From Clostridium sp. D33t1_170424_F3 (lineage in GTDB: Bacteria > Bacillota > Clostridia > Oscillospirales > Acutalibacteraceae), in NCBI RefSeq assembly GCF_015667585.1, contig NZ_JADPEG010000001.1, positions 58,450 through 122,449 of the forward strand: 64,000 nucleotides of DNA, given 5' to 3'. The notes under the pieces were generated by a model. The model was not told the origin of the DNA. It saw only the letters and a program-made list of their open reading frames with translations, and did no database searches. How positions within the stretch are numbered: position 1 is the stretch's first letter; each line of letters starts with the position of its first letter. Shown here in pieces: positions 42,326-50,874 of the stretch. The translations under genes and the position numbers were made by a program.

Positions 42326-42725
42326 CCGAACCACCAAGCTCTTTGGCGACGGAACCGAGGACGCCGTTGACAAACGGCGCGTCATCTTCCCCGCCGTATT
42401 TCTTCGCCAGGTCCACCGCCTCATTGATGGACACGCTGACCGGAATGTCCTTCTCAAACTGCATCTCATAAATCGCCAGACGCAGCAGAGAAAGCGACAC
42501 CTTGGAAAGGCGGCTCATCTTCCATCCGCGGATGTTCTTTTCGATCTTTTCGTCGATTTCCGCCTCGTGCTGCTCCGCGCCTTCTGCAATCCGCTCTGCA
42601 AAGTCGTCCACAATCAGGTCCTTGGACATGCCGGCCGCGTCGATGATATGGCTGATGGTATCTTTATTGATAGTCCTCTCAAACGTCAGGATAAAGGCCT
42701 GCTCTCTGGCATCGCTTCTTTTCAT
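42318..42725 (-). CDS. nusB: Transcription antitermination factor NusB
   Basis: 135 residues from ATG 42725 after GGAGG. All-helical NusB fold with DAREQAFILTFE at the start, LSLLRLAIYEMQFEKDIPVS and NEAVDLAKKYGGEDDAPFVN near the end. It joins NusE(S10) to boxA of rRNA leader transcripts. First gene of the nusB / TsaD-like / xseAB / ispA run. Confidence 0.96.
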   Translation of the reverse strand: MKRSDAREQAFILTFERTINKDTISHIIDAAGMSKDLIVDDFAERIAEGAEQHEAEIDEKIEKNIRGWKMSRLSKVSLSLLRLAIYEMQFEKDIPVSVSINEAVDLAKKYGGEDDAPFVNGVLGSVAKELGGSDA

Positions 42726-42763
42726 ATGGTTCCTCCGCGCCGTATAAATTTGCCCGGCGCCCA

Positions 42764-42793
42764 CAAAAAAACCCTCCACTTCTGTGGAGGGTT
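42764..42793 (-). terminator. Terminator of the spoIIIA operon
   Basis: 10-bp stem AACCCTCCAC/GTGGAGGGTT with a 4-nt loop, then seven Ts on the minus strand, between spoIIIAH and nusB. Confidence 0.92.
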
Positions 42794-42892
42794 AAAAGCG
42801 CCGGTTTGATTTTCAAACTTCCACGCGGTTATTATACCACAAAGAGTCGGAAAAGCAAACAGAACAGCGGGCAAAATGGCGGGGCGAACCCG

Positions 42893-43477
42893 CTATTTGT
42901 TTTCTACGATTTTAATTTTGTCATAGGATACGCCGGACTGGCCCGCTACGATATCCTTAATCACGACCGCCGTATTGGCGGAGGATTCCTCTACCTTGAC
43001 AACCACGCTGCATTCGCCGCTCTGTAAAAACACGACGCAGTCCTCAAACCCCTTGGCCTTAATCAGGTTTTCAATATTGCTCTCTTTCAGGACATTCTGC
43101 GCAATGACGGCGGCCTGTGCCACGGCGTCTTTCTTTGCCTCGTCGCTGGATTTTGCATCTCCGAGAACCTTCTCCAGCAGTTCTACCGCTTCATCCCTGG
43201 CTTTCTGCCGGTTTAAGCGCGCCTCCGTAAAATAGCTTGAACCGGTATCCGCCTGTGACGGTTCCGACGAGGCGTCCGCTCCGGAAGAAACCTCCGACAT
43301 TGAAGAGGACGGCAGCGATGCGTTTACGAGCTGCGCTTCTCCCAGTTCCTTCTGCGAGGTGACGGTATTGGTCGCAAGCAGCTGGTTGTCGCCTGAGAAC
43401 TGCCAGTTTAAATATACCGCCGCACCCAGCGCGACGACCAAAGCCGCAAGAACAAGCTGACGTTTTCCGATACCCAT
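42893..43477 (-). CDS. spoIIIAH: Stage III sporulation protein AH
   Basis: 194 residues. One N-terminal membrane segment (LVLAALVVALGAAVYLNWQF), a disordered Ser/Glu region to ~75, then a YscJ/FliF-like domain (ARDEAVELLEKVLGD...ENLIKAKGFEDCVVFLQ). SpoIIIAH sits in the mother-cell membrane around the forespore and binds SpoIIQ across the gap, forming the feeding-tube channel. Last gene of the operon. Confidence 0.95.
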   Translation of the reverse strand: MGIGKRQLVLAALVVALGAAVYLNWQFSGDNQLLATNTVTSQKELGEAQLVNASLPSSSMSEVSSGADASSEPSQADTGSSYFTEARLNRQKARDEAVELLEKVLGDAKSSDEAKKDAVAQAAVIAQNVLKESNIENLIKAKGFEDCVVFLQSGECSVVVKVEESSANTAVVIKDIVAGQSGVSYDKIKIVENK

Positions 43478-43579
43478 AGATATGTACTCCTCCTGTTTTA
43501 AATTTTCGCCAAACGTTGGCCCGATCTATACAAACCCGTCTGCTTTGCAGCAGCCGTTTTAAACCGGCAGAATCAACCG

Positions 43580-44137
43580 TCAGGCAGCTTTCACCACACA
43601 TACGCGTACCGACGTGATATTTAGAGCCGTTGTGACTGCGTCGATGATGCGCTGCTGAACCGCCGGATTATCTCCGCCCGAACAGACCACCACCACTCCC
43701 TGCACCACCGGCTGCATCTCCGTCACTGCCAGGGCGCGCTGGGAACCGTCCGCATCCTTTATCAGAATATAATTAGTCTCTGTATTGTTGTTGGACCCCT
43801 GGTCCTGCGTCGTCTGCGTGCTTTTCTTTTCCTCCTGCGCGTAGACCTGTTGGGTCCCGCGTTCGAGCGTCACAAGTACCTTAACCTCACCTGCCCCTTG
43901 TATCCGTGCGACCAAATCGGTCAGGCTGGCTTCCAGCTCCCTGGCATAGGATTGTGCGCTCGTATTCTGCCCTGCCGCCGCTGGCGCTTCCCTTTTCTCT
44001 TTCCCCGGACTGAATAGGCCGGAAAGAAAAATCAGAACCATTCCAATAACGCCGATCCACAAAATGATTTTACGGTATTTCTCATTTCCGGCAATCTTCT
44101 CAAACAGGCCTTTTTCTTCACTGTCCTTCTCTGCCAT
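43580..44137 (-). CDS. spoIIIAG: Stage III sporulation protein AG
   Basis: 185 residues from ATG 44137 after GGAGGT. One membrane segment (IILWIGVIGMVLIFLSGLF) and a ring-building motif domain (ASLTDLVARIQGAGEVKVLV, ending in VTTALNITSVRVCVVKAA). It forms a large multimeric ring in the forespore-mother cell channel. It overlaps spoIIIAF by 20 bp. Confidence 0.96.
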   Translation of the reverse strand: MAEKDSEEKGLFEKIAGNEKYRKIILWIGVIGMVLIFLSGLFSPGKEKREAPAAAGQNTSAQSYARELEASLTDLVARIQGAGEVKVLVTLERGTQQVYAQEEKKSTQTTQDQGSNNNTETNYILIKDADGSQRALAVTEMQPVVQGVVVVCSGGDNPAVQQRIIDAVTTALNITSVRVCVVKAA

Positions 44138-44606
44138 GTGCAGATACCTCCACTTCCAGCCCAAGTGTTTCCCGCAAATGCGTTTGGGCACGGCCGCAGT
44201 CCGCGTCATAGCCTTCGGCCAATGTGACTTCGACCTTGTTAATACCTATGCTGTTGTCCTCGTTTGTATCCATCTTGACCGCAATTTTTTCGCTTTGAAT
44301 GTCCAGCCGCCGCAGTTCCGCCACCACAAGGTTGGTAATGCTGGCCTGCGCGGCGGTCTGCATTTGGTTATCCACTGTGCTCTGCAGCTGGTCCGGCTCC
44401 TGGTGAAACTGCGTCTCCATCTGAAACGCCCACGCAATCTCCGCGCCCAAGTCCTTCAACGGCAGAATCAGTGCACAAATCACAAACGCGCCCACCACCA
44501 GCTTGATCATGCGCTCCATGGAGCCGCCCGGCGCCAAGCCCTGCAGCAATGTGGAAGCCAACGCCGCCAAACAGATCGCCATCGTCCAGCCCTGTACCGC
44601 GCCCAT
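44118..44606 (-). CDS. spoIIIAF: Stage III sporulation protein AF
   Basis: 162 residues. Two N-terminal membrane segments (GWTMAICLAALASTLLQGLA and MIKLVVGAFVICALILPL) precede a RBM-like domain (KIAVKMDTNEDNSIGINKVE-type strand). Part of the engulfed-forespore transport channel. Its start shares a base with the spoIIIAE stop. Confidence 0.94.
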   Translation of the reverse strand: MGAVQGWTMAICLAALASTLLQGLAPGGSMERMIKLVVGAFVICALILPLKDLGAEIAWAFQMETQFHQEPDQLQSTVDNQMQTAAQASITNLVVAELRRLDIQSEKIAVKMDTNEDNSIGINKVEVTLAEGYDADCGRAQTHLRETLGLEVEVSAHGREGQ

Positions 44607-45745
44607 CAGTTTCCCCCTCCTCCGATTGCCAGCATGATTACGGTGGACACCGTCAGAATGGTCATGCAGCAGAGTACGATCGCCAAAATGATTTGCAGGG
44701 CTTTAGAAACGGCTTTCAGCAAAGAGGTAATCTCCTTCAGCTCAAAAATATCCCCAATGCCCTCACAGGCGGCAAGCGTCGCCATCCACAGGATGCATTG
44801 CAGAATCACCGGCAAAAAAATGAAGGCGCCCGCAAGCAGGCCGAAGGCGCCGATGCCGGACTTCAACATCTTGACGCAGCCTGTCACCGTCTGCAACGCT
44901 TCGCCCAGCGCGCTGCCAACCACCGGCACAAAGCTGCTGACCACAAATTTGGCGGCTTTCGCAGCGGTCCCGTCCAGGGAGGAAGCCACAATGCTGTGTA
45001 CGGTCAACAGGCCGGTAAAAACAGTCATACACAGCCCCAGAATCCATTTGACCACTTTGTGGAATGCGTCGCAGATACCGCCCAAATTGACGCCGGGAGA
45101 AACCGCCGAGACAATGGACAACGCCAGAAAGATATTAAGAAGCGGTACCAGAACGCCCGCGGACACAATGGAAATGACATTGCCGGCCGCCATCATCAGC
45201 AGGTTATAGGACCCGGAGGAAACCGGCTGCCCCGCCGCCAGCATGATTCCTGTCAAAACCGGCACGCAGGCAAGAAGAAAACCAGCGGCGGCGTGGATGA
45301 TGTCGGCGGTCTGCTGGATAAAACTGACAATCGGCGCCACCACAACGGCGCAGACGCAGAGCGCGCCGACCATACCGACCACGCCCCCGAGCTGCTTTTC
45401 TCCAAAGGACAGCTTCATACCACTGCACAGCGCGCAGAGCAGCATGACCGCCACAACCGATGCGGCTGCGTGCAGCGGCCCCTGTGAATGCTCCGCCGCC
45501 ATGCTGCCGATCTCGGAAAAAATGCTTTCCGGCGTGATAGAGGTAAGCGCCTGCCAATCCACCCCGTCAATCCCCAGACTTTCCAGCGTCTCCCGCGTCT
45601 CCTGCGGCAGGGAATCCGGCAGGTCCTCCGCGCCGCTCTGCTGCATCTGTTCCGAGTAAAAATCCTCCACGCCCTCCGCATACGCGCAAGGCGCGCAGAA
45701 CAGCGCCAGGAAGAGCAGAAATACCAGGCAAACCGTCCTTTTCAA
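44606..45745 (-). CDS. spoIIIAE: Stage III sporulation protein AE
   Basis: 379 residues, polytopic. A cleavable signal peptide (VCLVFLLFLALFCAPCAYA) is followed by an exposed region and about eight membrane segments. It is the conserved export-apparatus-like part of the SpoIIIA-SpoIIQ channel and is required for late forespore gene activity. Confidence 0.96.
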   Translation of the reverse strand: MKRTVCLVFLLFLALFCAPCAYAEGVEDFYSEQMQQSGAEDLPDSLPQETRETLESLGIDGVDWQALTSITPESIFSEIGSMAAEHSQGPLHAAASVVAVMLLCALCSGMKLSFGEKQLGGVVGMVGALCVCAVVVAPIVSFIQQTADIIHAAAGFLLACVPVLTGIMLAAGQPVSSGSYNLLMMAAGNVISIVSAGVLVPLLNIFLALSIVSAVSPGVNLGGICDAFHKVVKWILGLCMTVFTGLLTVHSIVASSLDGTAAKAAKFVVSSFVPVVGSALGEALQTVTGCVKMLKSGIGAFGLLAGAFIFLPVILQCILWMATLAACEGIGDIFELKEITSLLKAVSKALQIILAIVLCCMTILTVSTVIMLAIGGGGN

Positions 45746-45775
45746 TCGACATCCATCCTTTTTACGCCGCAGGGC

Positions 45776-46165
45776 TTATCCGTTGATCAACCCAATCGCC
45801 GTCTGCGCAATATTTTCAAACAGCGGCAGGGACAACACCAAAATCGAGATTTTTCCCGCAAGCTCCACTTTTGAGGCCAAAGCGCTTTCCCCCGCGTCCC
45901 GGCAGGAATCCGCCGAAAACTGTGCAAGAAAGCAGATGCCCAGACTCTTGAACAAAATCATCGCATACTCGCTGGACAGCCCGGTACCAGACAGCAGGGT
46001 GGAGATTTGCTGGATCGCCGGAGTCAGATTCAACAGGATTTCCACCAAAATCACAACCCCGGCAATGATACTGATGATCACCGCGTATTCCTGATTGTAA
46101 CGCTTGAGAGTAACCGCCAGAATCGCCGCTACCAGCGCGGTTCCCGCAATCCCGACAATGTTCAT
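45776..46165 (-). CDS. spoIIIAD: Stage III sporulation protein AD
   Basis: 129 residues with 3-4 membrane segments (IVGIAGTALVAAILAVTL, YAVIISIIAGVVILVEILL). Contains the SpoIIIAC/AD family motif FLAQFSADSCRDAGESALASKVE. Paralogue of the neighbouring spoIIIAC. Membrane part of the channel. Confidence 0.96.
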   Translation of the reverse strand: MNIVGIAGTALVAAILAVTLKRYNQEYAVIISIIAGVVILVEILLNLTPAIQQISTLLSGTGLSSEYAMILFKSLGICFLAQFSADSCRDAGESALASKVELAGKISILVLSLPLFENIAQTAIGLING

Positions 46166-46195
46166 ACGCGCACCTCCCCGCCGCCTTCAGGATTT

Positions 46196-46390
46196 TTAAA
46201 GTCCAAAGATGGATTTAATTGACCGGAACAGCACGTCAATCTGTTGAATAATCATCATCAGTACGACGATCAGCCCGGCCAACGTCGTCATCATCGCCTG
46301 TTCTTCCCGCCCGGAGCGCACCAAAAGCTGGTTCAGCACGGCGACAATGATGCCGATCGCGGCAATTTTAAAAATCAAATCCACATCCAT
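46196..46390 (-). CDS. spoIIIAC: Stage III sporulation protein AC
   Basis: 64 residues from ATG 46390 after GGGAGG. Two membrane segments (LIFKIAAIGIIVAVLNQLLV and MTTLAGLIVVLMMIIQQI). The usual very small channel protein. An upstream in-frame extension to 46513 is not supported: it would bypass this ribosome site. Confidence 0.95.
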   Translation of the reverse strand: MDVDLIFKIAAIGIIVAVLNQLLVRSGREEQAMMTTLAGLIVVLMMIIQQIDVLFRSIKSIFGL

Positions 46391-46572
46391 CTTTTTTCCT
46401 CCCAGAGCAATATTAATAAATAAGGACAGCAAAGAAAGCGAGAACGGGGAATCTGCAGCAAGGCGGAGAACGCAGGCGAGTGAACGCCCGCAAGGAAGAC
46501 AACGCTGCCACAAGCTTCCCAGACCGCTGAACTGCCGCTCTTATTTGCTGGAATTGCTCTTCTTTTCTGAAC
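46391..46572 (-). other. Unusual 182-bp gap between spoIIIAB and spoIIIAC
   Basis: These two genes normally abut. Here 182 bp with no clear gene separates them. On the minus strand it carries an open frame reaching into spoIIIAC but no ribosome site. It could hold a processing site, an internal promoter or nothing. Confidence 0.5.
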
Positions 46573-47070
46573 TCAGCATAATAACAGCGCGACCGTCACC
46601 CCGGAAAAGGAACCCAGCATAAAATACAGCTTTCCCTTCCGGTTTTTATCCTCACGGGCGCTCTCCAGGCTGTTGTTCACCAACTGCGCATACAGATCAC
46701 AGTGAGAAAGCTGCCCCTCCAGGTCGCTGGCGCCAAACCCAGCGCCAAACCGGCGCAATACAGAAATATCTTTTTCCGTCAGGCCCGTCCCTTTTGCCCC
46801 GGAGCGCAGCCCCTCTTCCCAGGCGCTTTGAAAATCCCATCCGTCCCGGCAGCATTGCGCGCATTTCCGCAAAAAGCCAAGACCACTCCCATGCCGCTGC
46901 ACAATCTGCGCGACGTCCACCGCTGAATATCGGATCTCCGTTTGGGCCGCCGTCAAAAAGCGCAGGAACCCTTCCAGCTGTTCCACCCGCTGCGCCAGCT
47001 TATGCGACTCCATATACCCCGCCAACGTCCCTGCAAGAATCAGAAGCAGCAGCCCCAATCCCTTGATCAA
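46573..47070 (-). CDS. spoIIIAB: Stage III sporulation protein AB
   Basis: 165 residues from TTG 47070, five bases after GGGTGA; this puts the membrane segment (KGLGLLLLILAGTLAGYM) at the N-terminus as in the family. The end has a second segment (FMLGSFSGVTVALLLC). The middle matches T2SS F-like helices (LEGFLRFLTAAQTEIRYSAV). It therefore begins 71 bp inside the end of spoIIIAA, a long overlap. Confidence 0.93.
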   Translation of the reverse strand: MIKGLGLLLLILAGTLAGYMESHKLAQRVEQLEGFLRFLTAAQTEIRYSAVDVAQIVQRHGSGLGFLRKCAQCCRDGWDFQSAWEEGLRSGAKGTGLTEKDISVLRRFGAGFGASDLEGQLSHCDLYAQLVNNSLESAREDKNRKGKLYFMLGSFSGVTVALLLC

Positions 47071-48019
47071 GCAAATCACCCGCCCTGTAAATTCCCGCGA
47101 CCCGCCCCGGTTCCCGGCTGCCCTCCAACAGAACAACACTGGCAAACGCGCCGGTCTCCAGCAGACTGACCGCCTGCTTCCGTTTTAAAAGCTCCTGCAC
47201 GCTGCCCGCGTGAATGCTGGCGATCATTCCGACGCCCGCATTCAGACCCTGCGCCGCCGCTTCCACGTCGGCAAAGCCGCCCAGTTCGTCGCAGATAATA
47301 AATTCCGGGGACAGTGAGCGAATCGCCTGTAAAATTCCTTCCCCCTTGGGATACCCGTCCAGCACGTCGCAGCTCATTCCCAGATCGTTCTGCGGAACCC
47401 CCTGATAGGTGCCGGCCAGCTCCCCGCGCTCATCCACCACGGCAACCTTCCGGACGTTTCCACAGAGCCCGGAGGCGAGCTGGCGCGCCATATCGCGCAG
47501 GATTGTTGTTTTCCCGCTGGAGGGCGTTCCAGCCAGCAGAACCCCCTGCGAAACCCGCTTTCCCAGCGTCCGCATAATGCCGTCCGCACAGCCGTACATC
47601 TGCCGTGCTATGCGGATATTGATCGAGCTGATGTCCCGCAGTCCGTTTACCGCACCGCCCACAATGACCGCTGTGCCGCAGATTCCCACGCGGTGCCCGC
47701 CGCTCAGAGTGACAAACCCGTTTTTTATCTCATTCTGGTGACTGTAAATTGAATAGCTGCACACATTGCGGAACGTTTCCTCCATATCCTCCCGGGAGGC
47801 GCAGAGGCCTTTTTCCTCCAAGCGGCAGGATAGCCTGCCGTTTTCATTCAAAAAGTAAACGCCGTTTGCGCAGCATATGGAAACCGGCCGGTTCACCCGG
47901 AGGCGAATTTCCTGTGCCTGTTCCTTGATATCCTGCGGCAAAAGCCGGAGGTATCTGCGCAGCCGGTCGCAAACGGCCTTGGACGCCGTATCAAATCTGC
48001 CGTTGTATGTATCATCCAT
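47000..48019 (-). CDS. spoIIIAA: Stage III sporulation protein AA (ATPase)
   Basis: 339 residues, about 30 longer than in Bacillus. Secretion-ATPase fold with Walker A GTPSSGKTTILRDMA, Walker B EFIICDELGGF (with DE), and an N-terminal region with QEIRLRVNRPVSI and YSIYSHQNEIKNGFVTLSGG. It powers the forespore channel from the mother cell. The extra C-terminal residues (GRVAGIYRAGDLL...) are read through the start of spoIIIAB. First gene of the operon, preceded by AGGAGG. Confidence 0.96.
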   Translation of the reverse strand: MDDTYNGRFDTASKAVCDRLRRYLRLLPQDIKEQAQEIRLRVNRPVSICCANGVYFLNENGRLSCRLEEKGLCASREDMEETFRNVCSYSIYSHQNEIKNGFVTLSGGHRVGICGTAVIVGGAVNGLRDISSINIRIARQMYGCADGIMRTLGKRVSQGVLLAGTPSSGKTTILRDMARQLASGLCGNVRKVAVVDERGELAGTYQGVPQNDLGMSCDVLDGYPKGEGILQAIRSLSPEFIICDELGGFADVEAAAQGLNAGVGMIASIHAGSVQELLKRKQAVSLLETGAFASVVLLEGSREPGRVAGIYRAGDLLDQGIGAAASDSCRDVGGVYGVA

Positions 48020-48100
48020 TACTCTTGTCCTCCTTTCTTTACATATCTATGGACAACACCTCCCACTTAGAACAAATCTCTTACAAATTCCGGCTGCGGG

Positions 48101-48129
48101 TTGACAAGAGAACAATTGATAGCTAAAAT
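48101..48129 (+). promoter_or_regulatory. Promoter of the TetR-flavodoxin operon
   Basis: Consensus TTGACA (48101-48106), 17-bp spacer, TAAAAT (48124-48129). The following GCGAACGAACGATAGC (48135-48150) is a direct-repeat-like stretch and a candidate TetR operator. Confidence 0.8.
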
Positions 48130-48170
48130 AGAAAGCGAACGAACGATAGCCTATGGAAAGGAGATTGTAT

Positions 48171-48815
48171 TTGGCAAAGAGAGATACCAAAAGCATCATT
48201 CTGGAATCGGCACTCCGGCTTTTTTCCGAGCAGGGCTTCCATGGAACCTCCATGCGCGATATTGCGCAGGCCGTCGGTATCCGGGAAAGCTCTATTTATA
48301 AGCATTTCAGCGGAAAACAGGATATTTTTCATTCTCTGGTAGCGGAGATGGACCGGCGTTACGAGGAAAAGGCTGCCTCCATTCCCCTGCCGCAGGGCGA
48401 CTTTTTCTCGGCTGCGCGGCAGTACGACGCAGCCGGTTTGGAACTCATCAAGCAAAGCTCTCAGGCGCTTTTCCTATTCTATTTAAAGGATCCATATGCC
48501 GCACCGCTGCGCCGTATGCTGACCACAGAACAATTCCGGGATCCATCCGTTAAAGACGTTTTTCGAAAAATCTATATCGAAAGCGCGTTGCAAAATCAGT
48601 CCCATTTATTTGAAGCGATGATCCAGGTTGGCCATTTCAGAGAAGCGGACCCGGAAATGATGGCGCTGCAGTTTTTTTCTCCGATTTTCCTGCTGATGTA
48701 CAAATACGACGGATACCCGGAACAGGAAGAGGAGGCCCTGCGGGAACTCAATCGCCACTTGGAACAATTTGAAAAAATTTACGCAAAATCTCCGACGGAA
48801 AGGAAGGAAATCTAA
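48171..48815 (+). CDS. TetR/AcrR family regulator
   Basis: 214 residues from TTG 48171 after AAAGGAG. Helix-turn-helix at ~10-50 (IILESALRLFSEQGFHGTSM, VGIRESSIYKHFSGK). The C-terminal ligand domain (FHSLVAEMDRRYEE to the end) has no known effector. It is followed with overlapping TAATG by a flavodoxin-like gene, so it likely controls its own operon, probably in response to a small molecule or redox stress. Confidence 0.92.
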   Translation: MAKRDTKSIILESALRLFSEQGFHGTSMRDIAQAVGIRESSIYKHFSGKQDIFHSLVAEMDRRYEEKAASIPLPQGDFFSAARQYDAAGLELIKQSSQALFLFYLKDPYAAPLRRMLTTEQFRDPSVKDVFRKIYIESALQNQSHLFEAMIQVGHFREADPEMMALQFFSPIFLLMYKYDGYPEQEEEALRELNRHLEQFEKIYAKSPTERKEI

Positions 48816-49294
48816 TGAAAACAGTAATCGTATACGCGAGTAAATACGGTTGTACCGAACAATGCGTGTCCATCTTGGAACAGCATTTAAAAAGTGATGT
48901 TTCCGTCTGTGAGGCCAGCCAGGCTGGTAAGCTCGACCTGCAATCCTTTGACTGCATCATTGCGGGCGCATCTGTTTACGCATTAAAACTGCGCAAGGAG
49001 ATGCAAGCTTTCTGCACCCAAAACGAATCGCTCCTGCTTCAAAAAAAGCTGGGGTTGTTTATCTGCTGTTCCACACCTTTAAAACAGGCTGACTACATCG
49101 ACCACTTTTACGCCCCCGCTCTTCTGGAGCATGCAATTGCCAAGGCCAACTTTGGCGGAGAAATCCATTTGGAAAAGATGCGCTGGGGCGACCGGATGGT
49201 CATGAAACTGGTGGAGAAAAGCCCAGACTTTCAATACCCGCACATTTTAGAAAAGGAAATTCAGCAGTTTGCCTCTGTTATAAACAACCCATAA
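48815..49294 (+). CDS. Flavodoxin-domain protein
   Basis: 159 residues. The FMN phosphate loop is degenerate (VIVYASKYGCTEQCVSIL), and GASVYALKLRKEMQAF is the second FMN loop. It matches the HemG/MioC-like flavodoxin_5 group, which includes menaquinone-dependent protoporphyrinogen oxidase, but no heme genes are near. Several cysteines (e.g. GLFICCSTP) hint at a redox role. Translationally coupled to the TetR gene. Confidence 0.82.
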   Translation: MKTVIVYASKYGCTEQCVSILEQHLKSDVSVCEASQAGKLDLQSFDCIIAGASVYALKLRKEMQAFCTQNESLLLQKKLGLFICCSTPLKQADYIDHFYAPALLEHAIAKANFGGEIHLEKMRWGDRMVMKLVEKSPDFQYPHILEKEIQQFASVINNP

Positions 49295-49344
49295 GGACCA
49301 TTGGATCTGGACGGCGTAAAATAATTTAGAATGGAAGCAAAGCT

Positions 49345-50115
49345 GTGAAAACCTACAAAACCGCTGAAATCGCAAAAATGATTGGGATCCACCCCAATAC
49401 AGTGCGCCTTTACGAGGAGTGGGGATTTATTCCAAAGCCGGAACGGCAAAAAAACGGCTACCGCGTTTTCACCGATCAGCACATCGCCCAATTCCGTCTC
49501 GCCCGGCTTGCCCTGCAAATGGAAGTGCTGCAAAATGGGCTGCGTAAAAAAATCATTGAAATGGTCAAGACAGCGGCAGTGGGCGACTTTGACCGGGCTA
49601 TCACGATGACCGCCGAATACCAGTCCCAAGTACGGCAGGAGCAGAAAAACGCCGAAGAAGCCATTTATATCGTACAATGCCTTTTAGCCGGTAAACCGCA
49701 GGCGAAGTCTTCTATAATGAAGCGGAAAGAAGTTTCCGATTCCCTCGGCATCTCCATGGATGCGCTCCGCAATTGGGAAATGAATGGTTTGCTTACGATC
49801 AAGCGAAAAGAAAACGGCTACCGAGTCTACACAGAAGAGGACATTCTTCGCTTAAAGATCATTCGTGTCCTGCGCTGTGCCAACTACTCCCTGGAATCCA
49901 TTTTGAGGCTGCTGCAATCCATTTCAGTCAATCCCCATGCGGATATGAAAGCTGTACTCAATACCCCCAAGCCGGACGACGATATCATTTCCGCATGTGA
50001 CCGGTTGATTCTCTCCTTACAGACCGCGGAACAAAACGCACAAACCATACTGAGGATGCTGCAGGAAATGAAAAAACAGTTTGGCAAACCCTCCACTATA
50101 CCACCAGTCTTTTGA
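49345..50115 (+). CDS. Regulator with two MerR-type DNA-binding domains
   Basis: 256 residues from GTG 49345. Domain one spans 1-70 (TAEIAKMIGIHPNTVRLYEE, then KNGYRVFTDQHI). A helical linker runs 70-120 (WLAGKP-like region around QCLLAGKPQAK). Domain two spans ~125-195 (SDSLGISMDALRNWEMNGLL, KENGYRVYTEEDI), and a coiled coil follows. Most MerR proteins have one such domain and dimerise; here one chain carries both. It precedes an ABC-2 exporter and probably controls it. Confidence 0.88.
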   Translation: MKTYKTAEIAKMIGIHPNTVRLYEEWGFIPKPERQKNGYRVFTDQHIAQFRLARLALQMEVLQNGLRKKIIEMVKTAAVGDFDRAITMTAEYQSQVRQEQKNAEEAIYIVQCLLAGKPQAKSSIMKRKEVSDSLGISMDALRNWEMNGLLTIKRKENGYRVYTEEDILRLKIIRVLRCANYSLESILRLLQSISVNPHADMKAVLNTPKPDDDIISACDRLILSLQTAEQNAQTILRMLQEMKKQFGKPSTIPPVF

Positions 50116-50132
50116 CTGGTGGTATTCTTTTT
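50098..50132 (+). terminator. Terminator/attenuator between regulator and ABC exporter
   Basis: 12-bp stem (50098-50109 with 50114-50125), 4-T loop, then TCTTTTT. It begins inside the last codons of the MerR gene, so translation to the stop could disrupt it. The exporter starts 25 bp later. Confidence 0.75.
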
Positions 50133-50157
50133 GCATCGAGACAAAGGAGGATAAAAA

Positions 50158-50871
50158 ATGGATTGTGCAATTCAAGTCGAAAACCTCTCCAAAACCTATG
50201 GCGCGTTGGCTGCAGTCAAAAATCTGAGCCTGTGCGTGGAACGCGGTACAGTGTTTGGGCTGTTGGGTGCAAACGGTGCGGGCAAAAGTACGACCATCGA
50301 ATGTATGCTGGGGACAAAGAAGCCGGATTGCGGGACCGTTCGCATTCTGGGACAGAACCCTTCCACTGACCGAAAAAAGCTGTTCGAGCGGGTAGGGATT
50401 CAGTTCCAGGAGGCCAACTACCAGGAAAAGATCACGGTCCGCGAACTCTGTGAAGTAACTGCATCGCTTTACCGGAATGCAGCCGATTTCCATCGTCTGC
50501 TTGCAGAATTCGGTCTTGCGGACAAAGAAAAAAGCCCGGTAAACAGCCTTTCCGGCGGACAGCGCCAGCGACTGTTTATCGTCCTGGCGCTTCTTCCCGA
50601 TCCGGAGGTCGTCTTTTTAGACGAGCTGACCACAGGTCTTGACGCGCGGGCGCGGCGAGACGTCTGGAAAATTCTTTCTGAACTAAAGGCCAAAGGTCTG
50701 ACCATTTTGCTTACCTCCCATTTTATGGACGAGGTGGAAGCACTCTGCGACCAAATCTGCATTTTAAAACATGGCCAGACTGTATTTCACGGTACTGTTG
50801 CGCAAGCAGTCAAGCAAAGTCCCTTTGAACAGTTTGAGGACGCCTATCTTTGGTATACGGAGGAGGAATAG
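50158..50871 (+). CDS. ABC exporter ATP-binding protein (ABC-2 type)
   Basis: 237 residues. Walker A LGANGAGKSTTIECML, Q-loop IQFQEANYQ, signature LSGGQRQR, Walker B VVFLDELTTGLD (a leucine-threonine variant of the usual DEPT), and H-loop LTSHFMDEVE. DrrA/CcmA-like. Preceded by AAAGGAGG. It works with the permease 3 bp downstream, and may export a drug or peptide sensed by the double-MerR regulator. Confidence 0.95.
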   Translation: MDCAIQVENLSKTYGALAAVKNLSLCVERGTVFGLLGANGAGKSTTIECMLGTKKPDCGTVRILGQNPSTDRKKLFERVGIQFQEANYQEKITVRELCEVTASLYRNAADFHRLLAEFGLADKEKSPVNSLSGGQRQRLFIVLALLPDPEVVFLDELTTGLDARARRDVWKILSELKAKGLTILLTSHFMDEVEALCDQICILKHGQTVFHGTVAQAVKQSPFEQFEDAYLWYTEEE

Positions 50872-50874
50872 CGT

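Noticed and set aside
46391-46513. Longer spoIIIAC start at 46513
   Set aside because: The ribosome site GGGAGG before 46390 and normal family length (~64 residues) argue for the short form.
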